NCBI GenBank assembly: GCA_003225495.1
Contig: QIAJ01000018.1
Coordinates: forward strand, 1-47,564
Direction: 5' to 3'
Source of the DNA: Acidobacteriota bacterium
GTDB taxonomy: Bacteria; Acidobacteriota; Terriglobia; Terriglobales; Acidobacteriaceae
DNA: 47,564 bases
In this document: positions 24,948-33,947 of the stretch, piece by piece
Position numbering within the stretch: position 1 is the first letter of the stretch
Layout: every line of letters starts with the position of its first letter
Position numbers and translations under genes: made by a program
The notes under the pieces: generated by a model
What the model saw: only the letters and a program-made list of their open reading frames with translations
What the model was told of the DNA's origin: nothing
Database searches by the model: none

Positions 24948-27182
24948 ATGTTCCGTCTTGCATCTGTCTTTATTTTGCTAGCCCTTGCCACTGCCTCGTT
25001 TGCTCAGGACAATCCGCGACCTCAATCATTCGCGGACGCTACCGTACCTGCCGATCGTCAAGCGGGAAAATCGCGCCCGCGTATCGGAGTGGTCCTCGAA
25101 GGCGGCGGAGCCTTGGGGTTTGCCCATATCGGCGTGCTGCGCTGGTTTGAGGAGCACCACATTCCGATCGACTACATTGCCGGTACCAGCATGGGCGGCC
25201 TTATTGGAGGGTTGTATGCGACGGGCAAGAGCCCGCAACAACTGGAGCAGTTTGTCCGCGATCAGGACTGGGCAGAAATCATTGCTGGTGAAACACATTA
25301 TGAAGATCTTTCTTTTCGCCGGAAGGAAGACCAGCGTGCGTATCAGAATTCGATCGTGATGGGCCTGAAACAGCGGAAGTTGTCTGTGGGTTCCGGCTTG
25401 AATACCGGACACAACGTCAGCATGCTGATTGACCGAGAGACATTGGCGTATTCCAACATGGAATCCTTTGATCAGTTGCCGATCCCGTTTCGCTGCGTAG
25501 CGACTGACCTGGTTTCCGCGAAGGAAAAAGTATTCGAGGACGGGTCCCTGCAAACGGCGCTGCTTGCCACGATGTCGATCCCAGCACTCTTCTCGCCCGT
25601 GCGAGACGACGAACACGTTTACGTGGATGGCGGCCTGCTGGGAAATCTTCCCAGCGATGTGGTGCGAAAAATGGGCGCCGAGATTGTCATCGCGGTTCAT
25701 CTTGAAGTGGCTCCGACCGACCCGAAGAAGATTCAATCGGTGTTCGACGTGCTGGGACGGTCCATCGATGTGGTCATCCGCGATAATGAAATTCGCGGCA
25801 TGGCAGGTGCGGACCTAATCGTGAACGTCAACCTGCGGGCCTACAACTCGCTGGATTACTTCAAAGCGGACACCATCGTTGGGATCGGTGCGCAAGCGGC
25901 CGAATCGAAAGCGATGGTGCTCGCGCCGTATTCGGTTGATGATCAGTCGTGGCAGCAGTACCTGAAGGCACGGAAGGCGCGCGAGCGAGACACGGTACCC
26001 GTTCCTCAATTCGTTAAGGTGGAGGGGACGAATCCAGAGGCGTCTCGCCATCTCGAGCAATATCTTGCGCCGCTGACAGGAAAACCGGTCGACGATACTC
26101 GTATCAACAATTTGTTGACGCGCCTTACGGCAATCGGAAAGTTTGACCGCGCTGACTATGTTCTGGCGCAACGCGATGGACAAGATGGTCTCGTCATTAC
26201 AGTCCACGAGAAGAACTACGCTCCTCCTATCCTCCAGGCTGCGTTCGCGGTGGATGGCTCTGAAAATGACGATGTGACCTACACGCTTCTTACGCGACTG
26301 ACCTTCATGGATATTGCCGGATACCGCTCCGAGTGGCGCACCGATGTGCAGTTTGGGAACACGTACGGAGCCTCGACCGAACTGTACCGGCCGTTCACGG
26401 CGATGAGCAAATGGTTTGTCGCACCTCATGCCGATGCTTCGAGTTCGGCCTTCAAAGTGTTTCGCAAGAATGATCCGCAGGCGGATTACCGGCTGTATCG
26501 CACGCACGTTGGCGGCGACGTGGGATATGGATTCAGCCGCTTTAGCGAAGTTCGAGCCGGTTATGAAGTTGGATATTTAGACACACAGCTGCGCCTGGGG
26601 ACGCCGCAGTTCGCTTCAACGGCGGGCCGGGTCGGGGATACCAAGTTTCATTTCCTGAGCACGCACACCGATGACCCGATCGCTCCCCGCGACGGTTACA
26701 GTTTCGAGACTACTTTTCAATGGTTCGATACCAACCCGGGAGCAACCGGTCCCTTCCCGTCGCTACAAGGTCAGTGGATGTACTTCCAGCCCATCACAAA
26801 GCCGTCGTCGATTTTTGTCCAGGCGGAAGGCGGTACAACGTTTGGATCCCGGCGTATCGGGGTGCCGCAATTTTTTCTCGGTGGCCCGGCGCGGTTGAGC
26901 GCGTACGGCACCAACGAACTGTACGGCAATCAGTATTACTATTTTCGCGCTGGCTATTTGCATGATTTGCTTACCTTGCCGCCCTTCGTAGGGAAAAGGG
27001 TGTATGCATTCGGAGCGTACGAGTTTGGCAAAATGTATGCGGTGCCGACATCCAGCAAATTTCCCAATGATGTCGCCGCGGGAGTTCTCGCGGAGACGGC
27101 GATTGGACCCCTCCTAATCGGCGCCAGCGCGGGCGATACCGGGCACAAAAAATGGTTCTTCCAGCTGGGTCACGTTTTCTAG
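24948..27182 (+). CDS. PlpD-like patatin phospholipase with outer-membrane barrel (type Vd)
   Basis: A 744-residue protein. Signal peptide (1-20, cut after SFAQ), patatin domain (about 45-260) with oxyanion GGGALG (52-57), nucleophile Ser81 in GTSMGG and dyad Asp227 in VDGG, a POTRA-like linker (about 360-440) and a C-terminal 16-stranded-type barrel ending ...LGHVF, an aromatic last residue as in outer-membrane proteins. This is the type Vd autotransporter architecture, a lipase carried to the cell surface. ATG 24948 follows AGGGAG by seven bases; the open frame extends upstream to 24603 through the tRNA but this is not coding. Confidence 0.9.
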   Translation: MFRLASVFILLALATASFAQDNPRPQSFADATVPADRQAGKSRPRIGVVLEGGGALGFAHIGVLRWFEEHHIPIDYIAGTSMGGLIGGLYATGKSPQQLEQFVRDQDWAEIIAGETHYEDLSFRRKEDQRAYQNSIVMGLKQRKLSVGSGLNTGHNVSMLIDRETLAYSNMESFDQLPIPFRCVATDLVSAKEKVFEDGSLQTALLATMSIPALFSPVRDDEHVYVDGGLLGNLPSDVVRKMGAEIVIAVHLEVAPTDPKKIQSVFDVLGRSIDVVIRDNEIRGMAGADLIVNVNLRAYNSLDYFKADTIVGIGAQAAESKAMVLAPYSVDDQSWQQYLKARKARERDTVPVPQFVKVEGTNPEASRHLEQYLAPLTGKPVDDTRINNLLTRLTAIGKFDRADYVLAQRDGQDGLVITVHEKNYAPPILQAAFAVDGSENDDVTYTLLTRLTFMDIAGYRSEWRTDVQFGNTYGASTELYRPFTAMSKWFVAPHADASSSAFKVFRKNDPQADYRLYRTHVGGDVGYGFSRFSEVRAGYEVGYLDTQLRLGTPQFASTAGRVGDTKFHFLSTHTDDPIAPRDGYSFETTFQWFDTNPGATGPFPSLQGQWMYFQPITKPSSIFVQAEGGTTFGSRRIGVPQFFLGGPARLSAYGTNELYGNQYYYFRAGYLHDLLTLPPFVGKRVYAFGAYEFGKMYAVPTSSKFPNDVAAGVLAETAIGPLLIGASAGDTGHKKWFFQLGHVF

Positions 27183-27194
27183 CAGGGAAGCAGC

Positions 27195-28226
27195 ATGTCT
27201 CACAGAAGTCACTGCGGAGGCGCCAGCCACTCCCGTATAATTAAACAAGTGCTCAAATATTCAATCGTAGTACCTCTCCATAATGAACAGGAGAACGTAA
27301 CCGACCTGTACGCTCGGCTGAAGGCTGTCATGGAGGCCAACGGCGAAACCTTTGAGATGGTCCTGGTGGATGACGGCTCCAACGATGGCACGTTTTCGCT
27401 CCTGCGCGAGATTGCCGCGGTAGATAGCCGGGTGACCGTCGTAAAGCTGCGTCGCAACTTCGGTCAGACCGCAGGCCTGGCGGCGGGCTTTGACCATGCG
27501 CGGGGCGAATACATCATCGCTATGGACGGCGACCTTCAGCATGATCCCGCGGACATCCCTATCTTCCTGGAAAAAATTGCCGAGGGATACGACATCGTCA
27601 GCGGCTGGCGAAAAAACCGCGTGGACAACTTCTGGCTGCGTCGCTTCCCGTCACGCTGCGCCAACTGGTTGATGGCGAAGTTCAGCGGCGTAGACATCCA
27701 CGACTTTGGAACTACGTTCAAGGCGTACCGTCGCGAGATCCTGGAGCAAGTTCCGCTGTACGGAGAATTGCATCGCTTCATTCCGGCGCTGGCGTCATGG
27801 CACGGCGCAACCATCATCGAAGTCCCAATCAAGAACGTGAACCGGGAACGCGGTGCTTCACACTACGGTATTTCCCGCACCTTCCGCGTGTTCTTTGACT
27901 TGATCACGATCCGTTTTCTGTTGCGGTATCTGGCAAGGCCGCTGCACTTTTTCGGGACGGTCGGGATGTTGAGTATCTTTGCCGGGTGTTCGGTTGGTCT
28001 CTGGCTGCTGGCTCAGAAGTTGCTTCATCAAGCGGATGTCATGGTGAAGCACGGCCCGCTTATGTTGTTCGCTTCCGTGCTACTGCTAGTGGGCTTCAAT
28101 CTGCTCGCAATTGGACTTCTGGGCGAGATGCAAGTCCGGCACTATCACGAGCCAGCGCAGCGTGCGCCCTACTCGGTCGAGCGGCTGCTGCGAGCCCAGA
28201 GCGAAGAGAGCACGATCTCCGAGTAG
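27195..28226 (+). CDS. Polyprenyl-phosphate-type GT2 glycosyltransferase
   Basis: A 343-residue enzyme with a GT-A domain. YSIVVPLHNEQENV starts the fold, DDGSNDGT (about residues 57-64) binds the nucleotide sugar, the DGDLQHDP motif carries the metal-binding Asp pair, and an ISGWRKNR-like loop follows. Two C-terminal hydrophobic segments (about 255-275 and 290-315) match DPM1/ArnC/GtrB-type enzymes that load sugars onto undecaprenyl phosphate. ATG 27195 has a GGGAAG site, but the first 18 residues are not family-like and a TATAAT box at 27236 points to the GTG at 27249 as a possible leaderless start. Confidence 0.88.
   Translation: MSHRSHCGGASHSRIIKQVLKYSIVVPLHNEQENVTDLYARLKAVMEANGETFEMVLVDDGSNDGTFSLLREIAAVDSRVTVVKLRRNFGQTAGLAAGFDHARGEYIIAMDGDLQHDPADIPIFLEKIAEGYDIVSGWRKNRVDNFWLRRFPSRCANWLMAKFSGVDIHDFGTTFKAYRREILEQVPLYGELHRFIPALASWHGATIIEVPIKNVNRERGASHYGISRTFRVFFDLITIRFLLRYLARPLHFFGTVGMLSIFAGCSVGLWLLAQKLLHQADVMVKHGPLMLFASVLLLVGFNLLAIGLLGEMQVRHYHEPAQRAPYSVERLLRAQSEESTISE
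27236..27241 (+). promoter_or_regulatory. -10 box before the GT2 gene core
   Basis: Perfect TATAAT ending seven bases before GTG 27249, the codon from which family-like sequence starts. No convincing -35. Could be chance, since ATG 27195 with a Shine-Dalgarno lies upstream. Confidence 0.3.
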
Positions 28227-28298
28227 CGCCCTCCAGTCAATTCTGGTGCTTCATGCCCCGCGCAAACATGCGAGCGGCCAAGCTAATGGGCGAGGCGT

Positions 28299-28304
28299 TA
28301 TAAT
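28299..28304 (+). promoter_or_regulatory. -10 box before the aminotransferase
   Basis: Perfect TATAAT; ATG 28303 overlaps it, so the real start is probably ATG 28318 or 28333. No clear -35. Confidence 0.35.
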
Positions 28305-28317
28305 GCCATCCGCCGTC

Positions 28318-29511
28318 ATGGAACCGACAACAATGCTGGAGCTCCGTCTCGCCGGCCGGATGTCACGGCTCGGCACAGAAACCGCCTTTGAAGTCCTGAA
28401 TCGCGCCCGCGCGCTGGAAAAACAAGGCAAAGAAATCATCCACCTCGAAATCGGCGAGCCGGATTTCGACACTCCAGCGAACGTTGTTGAAGCCGGAATT
28501 GACGCTCTTCGAAAGGGCTGGACGCACTACGGCCCGGCGGCCGGCCTTCCAGAGCTGCGACAGGCCATCGCGGATTATGTAAGCAGGACGCGCAAGGTGC
28601 CTGTTTCGAGCGATGAGGTGGTCGTTGTCCCAGGCGGAAAGCCAATTATTTTCTTTACTATCCTGGCATTGATTGAATCAGGGGATGAAGTTATCTATCC
28701 CAATCCAGGATTTCCTATTTATGAGTCGATGGTCAACTACTCGGTCGGCAAAGGCGTTCCGATCCCGCTGCGGGAAGATCGGGATTTTTCGGTTGACGTC
28801 AAAGAATTAGCCTCGCTGATTACCGATCACACTCGCTTGATCATTCTCAACTCACCCCATAATCCGACGGGCGGCATCCTGACCAAGAAAGATATTCTCG
28901 AGATCGCCGAAGCGATCGGCGACCGCAACATCCTGATTCTATCGGATGAGATTTATAGCCGCCTGATCTACGACGGCGAACATTTCTCGATCATGAGCGT
29001 GCCTGGATTTAAAGAACGCACCATCCTTTTGGACGGCTTTTCGAAAACCTACGCGATGACTGGGTGGCGCATGGGATACGGAGTAATGCGGCCCGACCTC
29101 GCCAGCCAGATTGCAAAGCTCGCAACCAATGCAACTTCGTGTACCGCCAGCTTTACCCAGATGGCTGGCATCGAAGCGTTGCGCGGCGATCAGTCGTCGG
29201 TCGACAGGATGAGCAGCGAGTTCCGCCGCCGGCGCGATAAGTTCGTAGCGGGCCTGAACAACATCAAGGGTTTTTCGTGCCGGATGCCCAAGGGCGCCTT
29301 CTACGCCTTTCCGAATATTACAAAAACTGGATGGCCTTCAAAGAAACTCGCGGACGCTTTACTCGACGAAGCGGGCGTTGCTGCCCTCGCGGGCACCGCG
29401 TTTGGAGCTTATGGCGAAGGCTATCTTCGCTTCAGTGTTGCGAACTCACTTGAGAATCTGAATAAGGCCCTGGCGCGAATTGAAGAGTGGGTAGGGAAGA
29501 ATCTCAAGTAA
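28318..29511 (+). CDS. Class I/II pyridoxal-phosphate aminotransferase
   Basis: A 397-residue fold-type I aminotransferase (aspartate/alanine aminotransferase-like). EIGEPDFDTP (substrate-binding), LNSPHNPTGG, SDEIYSRLIYDG, LDGFSKTYAMTGWRMGY with the PLP Lys in SKT, and FPNITKTGWPSKK with the conserved Arg-type C-terminal part (YLRFSVAN). Substrate cannot be told from these motifs. Possible starts are 28303, 28318 and 28333; 28318 is chosen because 28303 is inside a TATAAT box and family alignment begins at LAGRMSRLGTETAFEVL. A terminator follows. Confidence 0.9.
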   Translation: MEPTTMLELRLAGRMSRLGTETAFEVLNRARALEKQGKEIIHLEIGEPDFDTPANVVEAGIDALRKGWTHYGPAAGLPELRQAIADYVSRTRKVPVSSDEVVVVPGGKPIIFFTILALIESGDEVIYPNPGFPIYESMVNYSVGKGVPIPLREDRDFSVDVKELASLITDHTRLIILNSPHNPTGGILTKKDILEIAEAIGDRNILILSDEIYSRLIYDGEHFSIMSVPGFKERTILLDGFSKTYAMTGWRMGYGVMRPDLASQIAKLATNATSCTASFTQMAGIEALRGDQSSVDRMSSEFRRRRDKFVAGLNNIKGFSCRMPKGAFYAFPNITKTGWPSKKLADALLDEAGVAALAGTAFGAYGEGYLRFSVANSLENLNKALARIEEWVGKNLK

Positions 29512-29516
29512 AAATT

Positions 29517-29555
29517 CGGCTCAACGGCAGTTCGAAGTTGAGCCGCACGATTTTT
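29517..29555 (+). terminator. Intrinsic terminator after the aminotransferase
   Basis: CGGCTCAAC (29517-29525) pairs perfectly with GTTGAGCCG (29537-29545) around an 11-base loop. CACGATTTTT follows. Stem of 9 bp, U-run of five. Confidence 0.7.
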
Positions 29556-29670
29556 CTGCGTATCCTCTGCATGGTCCTGTGGTAAAGACTTTCGCAGGCA
29601 CCCCGCAATCTACCAGTTTCATCTCTTGTTGACAATGTCCCCACCCTGAATGGGATAAACTCTTGCCACT

Positions 29671-30456
29671 ATGACCAAGATCGATAAGCATTCCGCTGGA
29701 TCGTTCTGCTGGATTGAACTCGGCACGACCGATCAAACAGCCGCCAAGGCTTTTTACAGTTCTCTGTTTGGCTGGAGCCCACAGGACTCGCCGATTGGCC
29801 CCAATGAGGTCTATACGCTCTTCAAACTGGAAGGCCGGGACGCAGCAGCCGGCTACACGCTGCGGCAGGATCAACGAGCGAATGGAGTGCCTCCCAACTG
29901 GATGATCTATATCGCCGTCGACAGCGCCGATCAGGCGGCCGCGAAAACGAAGCAGTTGGGTGGCACCGTGATCGTCCCGCCTTTTGACGTAATGGATCTG
30001 GGGCGTATGGCCGTAATACAAGATCCGGCGGGCGCCCATTTCTGCGTATGGCAGGCGGCGAAAAATAGTGGAATTGGAATCGCAGGCGTTGCCGGATCGC
30101 TTTGCTGGGCAGATCTAAGTACGCCCGATGTCAAGCGTGCCAGTGATTTCTATTCCGGTCTTTTCGGATGGCAGATTATGCCGGGCGAGAATGATAAATC
30201 AGGCTACCTGCATATCAAGAATGGCGAACATTTCATTGGAGGTGTCCCGCCCTCTGCTCACCGCCAGCCCGGAGTACCTCCACATTGGCTGGCTTATTTC
30301 TGGGTAGACGACGTCGACGCGTCCGCTGCCAAGGCGAAGCAAATGGGCGCGAAGCTCTATGTTGATCCGATGACAATCGAGAATGTCGGGCGATTGTCGG
30401 TCATCGCCGATCCACAAGGGGCAGTTTTCGCGATCTTTAATTCGCCGAAACACTAA
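29671..30456 (+). CDS. Two-domain VOC (glyoxalase/bleomycin-resistance fold) protein
   Basis: A 261-residue protein made of two repeats of the vicinal-oxygen-chelate module. The first (about 10-125) starts FCWIELGTTDQTAAKAFYSSLFGW and ends GAHFCVWQ; the second (about 140-258) starts LCWADLSTPDVKRASDFYSGLFGW and ends GAVFAIFN. Such tandem VOC proteins are common and mostly of unknown function. A lyase or resistance activity cannot be claimed. It starts at ATG 29671 and stands 10 bases before the methyltransferase, perhaps as an operon. Confidence 0.9.
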   Translation: MTKIDKHSAGSFCWIELGTTDQTAAKAFYSSLFGWSPQDSPIGPNEVYTLFKLEGRDAAAGYTLRQDQRANGVPPNWMIYIAVDSADQAAAKTKQLGGTVIVPPFDVMDLGRMAVIQDPAGAHFCVWQAAKNSGIGIAGVAGSLCWADLSTPDVKRASDFYSGLFGWQIMPGENDKSGYLHIKNGEHFIGGVPPSAHRQPGVPPHWLAYFWVDDVDASAAKAKQMGAKLYVDPMTIENVGRLSVIADPQGAVFAIFNSPKH

Positions 30457-30466
30457 GGCACGGCGT

Positions 30467-31042
30467 ATGAGCGAGACATTGCGGCGGGATTTCTTTGAGG
30501 ATTTGTACGCTCGAACATCAGACCCGTTTGACTTCGAGACGTCGGCCTACGAAGCCGCCAAGTACCAGCATACGGTGGCCATTCTTCCGCGTGACCGCTA
30601 TCACCAAGGCATTGAAATCGGTTGCTCGATTGGAGTACTGACGTCACGCCTGGCCGAGAAGTGCGACCAACTGTTGGGTATCGATATTTCAGAGCGCGCT
30701 CTCGACCGTGCGCGGGCCCGCTGCGCAGAGCTTCCAGGAGTCAAGTTCGTTCGCATGGCGGTGCCCGACGAGTTTCCCGATCAGGACTTTGACCTCATGG
30801 TTGTCTCTGAGGTTGCTTACTACTGGTCTATCGAGGACTTCACGCGCGCGAAAGATAGGATCGCCGACCACCACATGGCTGGAGGCCACCTGCTGCTCGT
30901 TCACTGGCTACCAGTTGTCGACTATCACGTCCAGACCGGAGATGTGGTGCACGAAACCTGGCTCGAGGACACGCGTTGGCGCCTGGTCCATGGCAATCGG
31001 TGTGAGCAATACCGCATCGACCTGCTTGAACGCATGCCTTAG
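30467..31042 (+). CDS. SAM-dependent methyltransferase (NodS-like)
   Basis: A 191-residue class I methyltransferase. Motif I is IEIGCSIGVLTSRLA (about 47-61), with acidic motif II LGIDISERAL, then FDLMVVSEVAYYW (motif IV region) and GGHLLLVHWLP. The N-terminus (RDFFEDLYARTSDPFDFETSAYEAAKY) is the NodS-type start. NodS methylates chitooligosaccharide amines in rhizobia; a substrate here cannot be inferred. ATG 30467 is chosen; the upstream frame overlaps the VOC gene. Confidence 0.88.
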   Translation: MSETLRRDFFEDLYARTSDPFDFETSAYEAAKYQHTVAILPRDRYHQGIEIGCSIGVLTSRLAEKCDQLLGIDISERALDRARARCAELPGVKFVRMAVPDEFPDQDFDLMVVSEVAYYWSIEDFTRAKDRIADHHMAGGHLLLVHWLPVVDYHVQTGDVVHETWLEDTRWRLVHGNRCEQYRIDLLERMP

Positions 31043-31106
31043 AGATTTGAGGGAGCTTTGAACCGCAAGCGATGAGAAAACTGCTGTTCTGCTGAGATGA
31101 CTTCAT

Positions 31107-31136
31107 TTGCACGATCTGGCAATCGAGTGATAAAAC
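31107..31136 (+). promoter_or_regulatory. Possible promoter of the propeller/phosphoesterase gene
   Basis: TTGCAC (31107-31112), an 18-base spacer and TAAAAC (31131-31136), 20 bases before the GTG start. Moderate match only. Confidence 0.35.
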
Positions 31137-31155
31137 TTCGCGAGGTCCTTAGGTC

Positions 31156-33939
31156 GTGAAAAAAATTGCACTTCTGTCGTTGTTGGGCTTATCGGCACTT
31201 GTTCTCGTATTCGTGGGTGCGCGCGCTGCGCAGCGTTCCAGCCGAATCAATCTACCGACCAGCAAAAGCCTGACCCTGCCGGTGCCCGGCTACCTCGGCC
31301 GCACCAATAGTTTTCCCGCGATCATCGCAATCAGTCCTGATGGGCTATACGCAGCGCTCCTCAATCAGGGATATGGCACGCAGGAGACGGGCGCGCGCCA
31401 GTCAATCGCGATTCTCGATCTCAGAAGCAATCAGCTGCGCGATTTCCCTGACGACCGGCTCAGCGATGAAACGACCACCCACCAGAGCTACTTTATCGGC
31501 CTTGCATTTTCGGGCGATGGGAAACATCTTTATGCGTCGATGGGGTCAATCACTGATCCTGATGGAACCAAGCCAAAGAGCACAGGGAATGGCATCGCGG
31601 TGTATCGATTTGCAGATGGAGAGGTTACTGCGGAGCGGTTTATCAAAATTGCTCCGCAGCGACTCGCCAATGGGAAAGTGGTTTCATTTGGTGTGCGCAA
31701 GACCGCTCCCGGAACCGCATTGCCTTATCCGGCGGGATTTGCTGTCGTGCCAGGCCCAAAGGGCGATCGATTGCTCGTTGCCAACAATATTTCCGACAAT
31801 GCAGTACTTCTGGATGTTGCCTCCGGCACGGTCGTGCAGTCATTCGACCTAAGCCGGAACCGCTACATTCCGAGCGCATATCCGTACACCGCAGTTGCTA
31901 ACAAGGCCGGCAGTAAAGCCTGGGTGAGCCTTTGGAATGATTCCTCAATCGCAGAACTGGATCTCGAAACGGGCAAAGTTGTGCGCCGGATTCCTTTGGG
32001 TGCGCGCGACCCCGGCCAGCATCCGACAACGATGGTGCTGAGTCCGAATGAAGACCTACTTTACGTCGCTCTGGCCAATGCGGACACTGTCGCAGCCGTG
32101 GACGTGAAAGCCGGCCTTGCTCCGCTTGTTTATTCCACTGGCCAGCAGGGCCGCGGATCCGTTCCACTGGCGATCGCTATCTCGCCAGACGGCAAGCTTC
32201 TGTACGTCGCGACTGCCTCGCTCGATGCGATTGCCGTATTTGCAACGAAAGAGGTTTCGGGTCTTATCACCAGCGGAAGCGTTTTTCCCAGCAGTGAATC
32301 ACCGATCGGCTTCATTCCGACCGAATGGTATCCGAGCGCACTCGCAATTTCCGGCAACGATCTGCTGATTGCGACGGCGAAAGGCCAGGGCAGCGGTCCG
32401 AACAATATGCAAGGGACTCTGAAGGGAGAGCGCAAAAGAAAAGAGCATCCCTACATCCCGACTTTGATCGGCGGTTCGATCGCGCGACTCAGTCTGGCGG
32501 ACATCGGGCGGAATCTCGCGGACTATACGAAACAAGTTGAAGAAGACAATCTCCTGTACACCGATCCTGGCAAATTTGAGTTTACCGGTGGAAAAAACCC
32601 GATCCGGCACGTGATCTATATCCTGAAAGAAAATCGCACTTATGACCAGGTGCTCGGCGACTTGCCGGTCGGCGATGGCGATCCCTCCCTCACCCTCTAC
32701 GGAGCCGAGGTCACTCCCAATCTTCATAAGCTGGCCCTGCAGTTTGGAGTGCTCGACAACTTCTACGATAGCGGAGAGGTTTCGGGTGACGGACACATAT
32801 GGTCGAACGCAGCAATCACTTCCGACTACAACGAGAAAAACTGGCCGATCGGCTATCGCAGCCGTGAGCGAAACTACGACGCCGATGGCACCATGGCCGA
32901 AGAGTTGCCGCTGGAGCAGGACATCCCAGACATTGACGATCCCGCTACAGGCTTTATCTGGGACAACCTCGCCAAGAGTGGCCTGACTTATCGCATCTAC
33001 GGGGAGTTCATCCAAGCTGTATGGTGCAGGAGCCAGAAGGCAAAGTCCCCCAAGGAAGGAACGCCCTCTCCGACCTCTGCGCCCTGCTCGAAAGCGTACA
33101 TCAGAAAGGGCGATCCGCTTCCGGCGACTCTTGGCAATCCTCGCGGAGGAGCAAGCCCGTGGCCCTGGCCGGTGCCGCAAATGAAACGTACGCGGCCGAC
33201 CAAGGCTGCATTGCGCGATCACTACGATCCTTCCTATCCCGATTTCAATACCAGTTATCCGGATCAATTGCGGGCTGATGAGTTCCTGCGGGAATTCGAC
33301 GAGTTTGTCAAAGCGCGGGGAACGGCGAAAGAATTGCCGCAATTCATCCTGCTGTATTTGCCTGATGACCATACCGCGGGAACGCGTCCGGGAGGACCAA
33401 CTCCACGCGCGTCAGTTGCAGACAATGACCTCGCAGTTGGTCGTGTCGTGGAGGCGGTGTCCCACAGCGCCTATTGGGACGACACCGCAATCTTTGTAAT
33501 CGAAGACGATGCTCAGGACGGGGCCGACCACGTGGACGCTCACCGCTCGACCGCGTATGTCATGAGCAAGTACTCACCGCGCGCGGAAAAGCCGCTGGTG
33601 GATTCACATTTCTATACCACCGTCAGCATGGTCCACACCATGGAAGAATTGCTAGGGCTACCGCCCATGAACCTGTTTGACGCGCACGCGCCGTTGATGG
33701 CTCCGCTGTTTTCCGGACCTGGAACGCAATCACCTTACGAGGCCGATGACAGGAACCTGCAAAGCGGGATGATCTATCGGATGAATCCTAAGACTGCGCC
33801 GGGCGCGAAGGAATCGGGCAGGATGGATTTCTCCCGACCGGACGCCGCCAATGCAGCGCGGTTGAATGAGATTTTGTGGCGGAACGAAAAGGGCGACACG
33901 CCCATGCCGGCGTCGCCTCACGCGACCGCCAAGCCATAG
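31156..33939 (+). CDS. YncE-like beta-propeller fused to phosphoesterase (alkaline phosphatase superfamily)
   Basis: A 927-residue exported protein: N-terminal hydrophobic helix (1-24, GLSALVLVFVGARA, signal peptide or anchor), a seven-bladed YVTN-type propeller (about 40-430, repeats such as SPDGKLLYVATASLDAIAVF and SPNEDLLYVALANADTVAAV), and a phosphoesterase domain (about 470-900) of the phospholipase C/acid-phosphatase kind with IRHVIYILKENRTYDQVLGD, GEVSGDGHIW and VIEDDAQDGADHVDAHRS. The domains occur joined in acidobacterial proteins to my knowledge; the natural substrate is unknown. Start is GTG with a weak AGG upstream. Confidence 0.88.
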   Translation: MKKIALLSLLGLSALVLVFVGARAAQRSSRINLPTSKSLTLPVPGYLGRTNSFPAIIAISPDGLYAALLNQGYGTQETGARQSIAILDLRSNQLRDFPDDRLSDETTTHQSYFIGLAFSGDGKHLYASMGSITDPDGTKPKSTGNGIAVYRFADGEVTAERFIKIAPQRLANGKVVSFGVRKTAPGTALPYPAGFAVVPGPKGDRLLVANNISDNAVLLDVASGTVVQSFDLSRNRYIPSAYPYTAVANKAGSKAWVSLWNDSSIAELDLETGKVVRRIPLGARDPGQHPTTMVLSPNEDLLYVALANADTVAAVDVKAGLAPLVYSTGQQGRGSVPLAIAISPDGKLLYVATASLDAIAVFATKEVSGLITSGSVFPSSESPIGFIPTEWYPSALAISGNDLLIATAKGQGSGPNNMQGTLKGERKRKEHPYIPTLIGGSIARLSLADIGRNLADYTKQVEEDNLLYTDPGKFEFTGGKNPIRHVIYILKENRTYDQVLGDLPVGDGDPSLTLYGAEVTPNLHKLALQFGVLDNFYDSGEVSGDGHIWSNAAITSDYNEKNWPIGYRSRERNYDADGTMAEELPLEQDIPDIDDPATGFIWDNLAKSGLTYRIYGEFIQAVWCRSQKAKSPKEGTPSPTSAPCSKAYIRKGDPLPATLGNPRGGASPWPWPVPQMKRTRPTKAALRDHYDPSYPDFNTSYPDQLRADEFLREFDEFVKARGTAKELPQFILLYLPDDHTAGTRPGGPTPRASVADNDLAVGRVVEAVSHSAYWDDTAIFVIEDDAQDGADHVDAHRSTAYVMSKYSPRAEKPLVDSHFYTTVSMVHTMEELLGLPPMNLFDAHAPLMAPLFSGPGTQSPYEADDRNLQSGMIYRMNPKTAPGAKESGRMDFSRPDAANAARLNEILWRNEKGDTPMPASPHATAKP

Positions 33940-33947
33940 GGGATTGT

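Noticed and set aside
29521-30039. 172-codon minus-strand frame
   Set aside because: Antisense to the VOC gene, whose two repeats are clear on the plus strand; also covers the terminator.
32299-33372. 357-codon minus-strand frame
   Set aside because: Shadow of the phosphoesterase domain; Arg-rich and without motifs.
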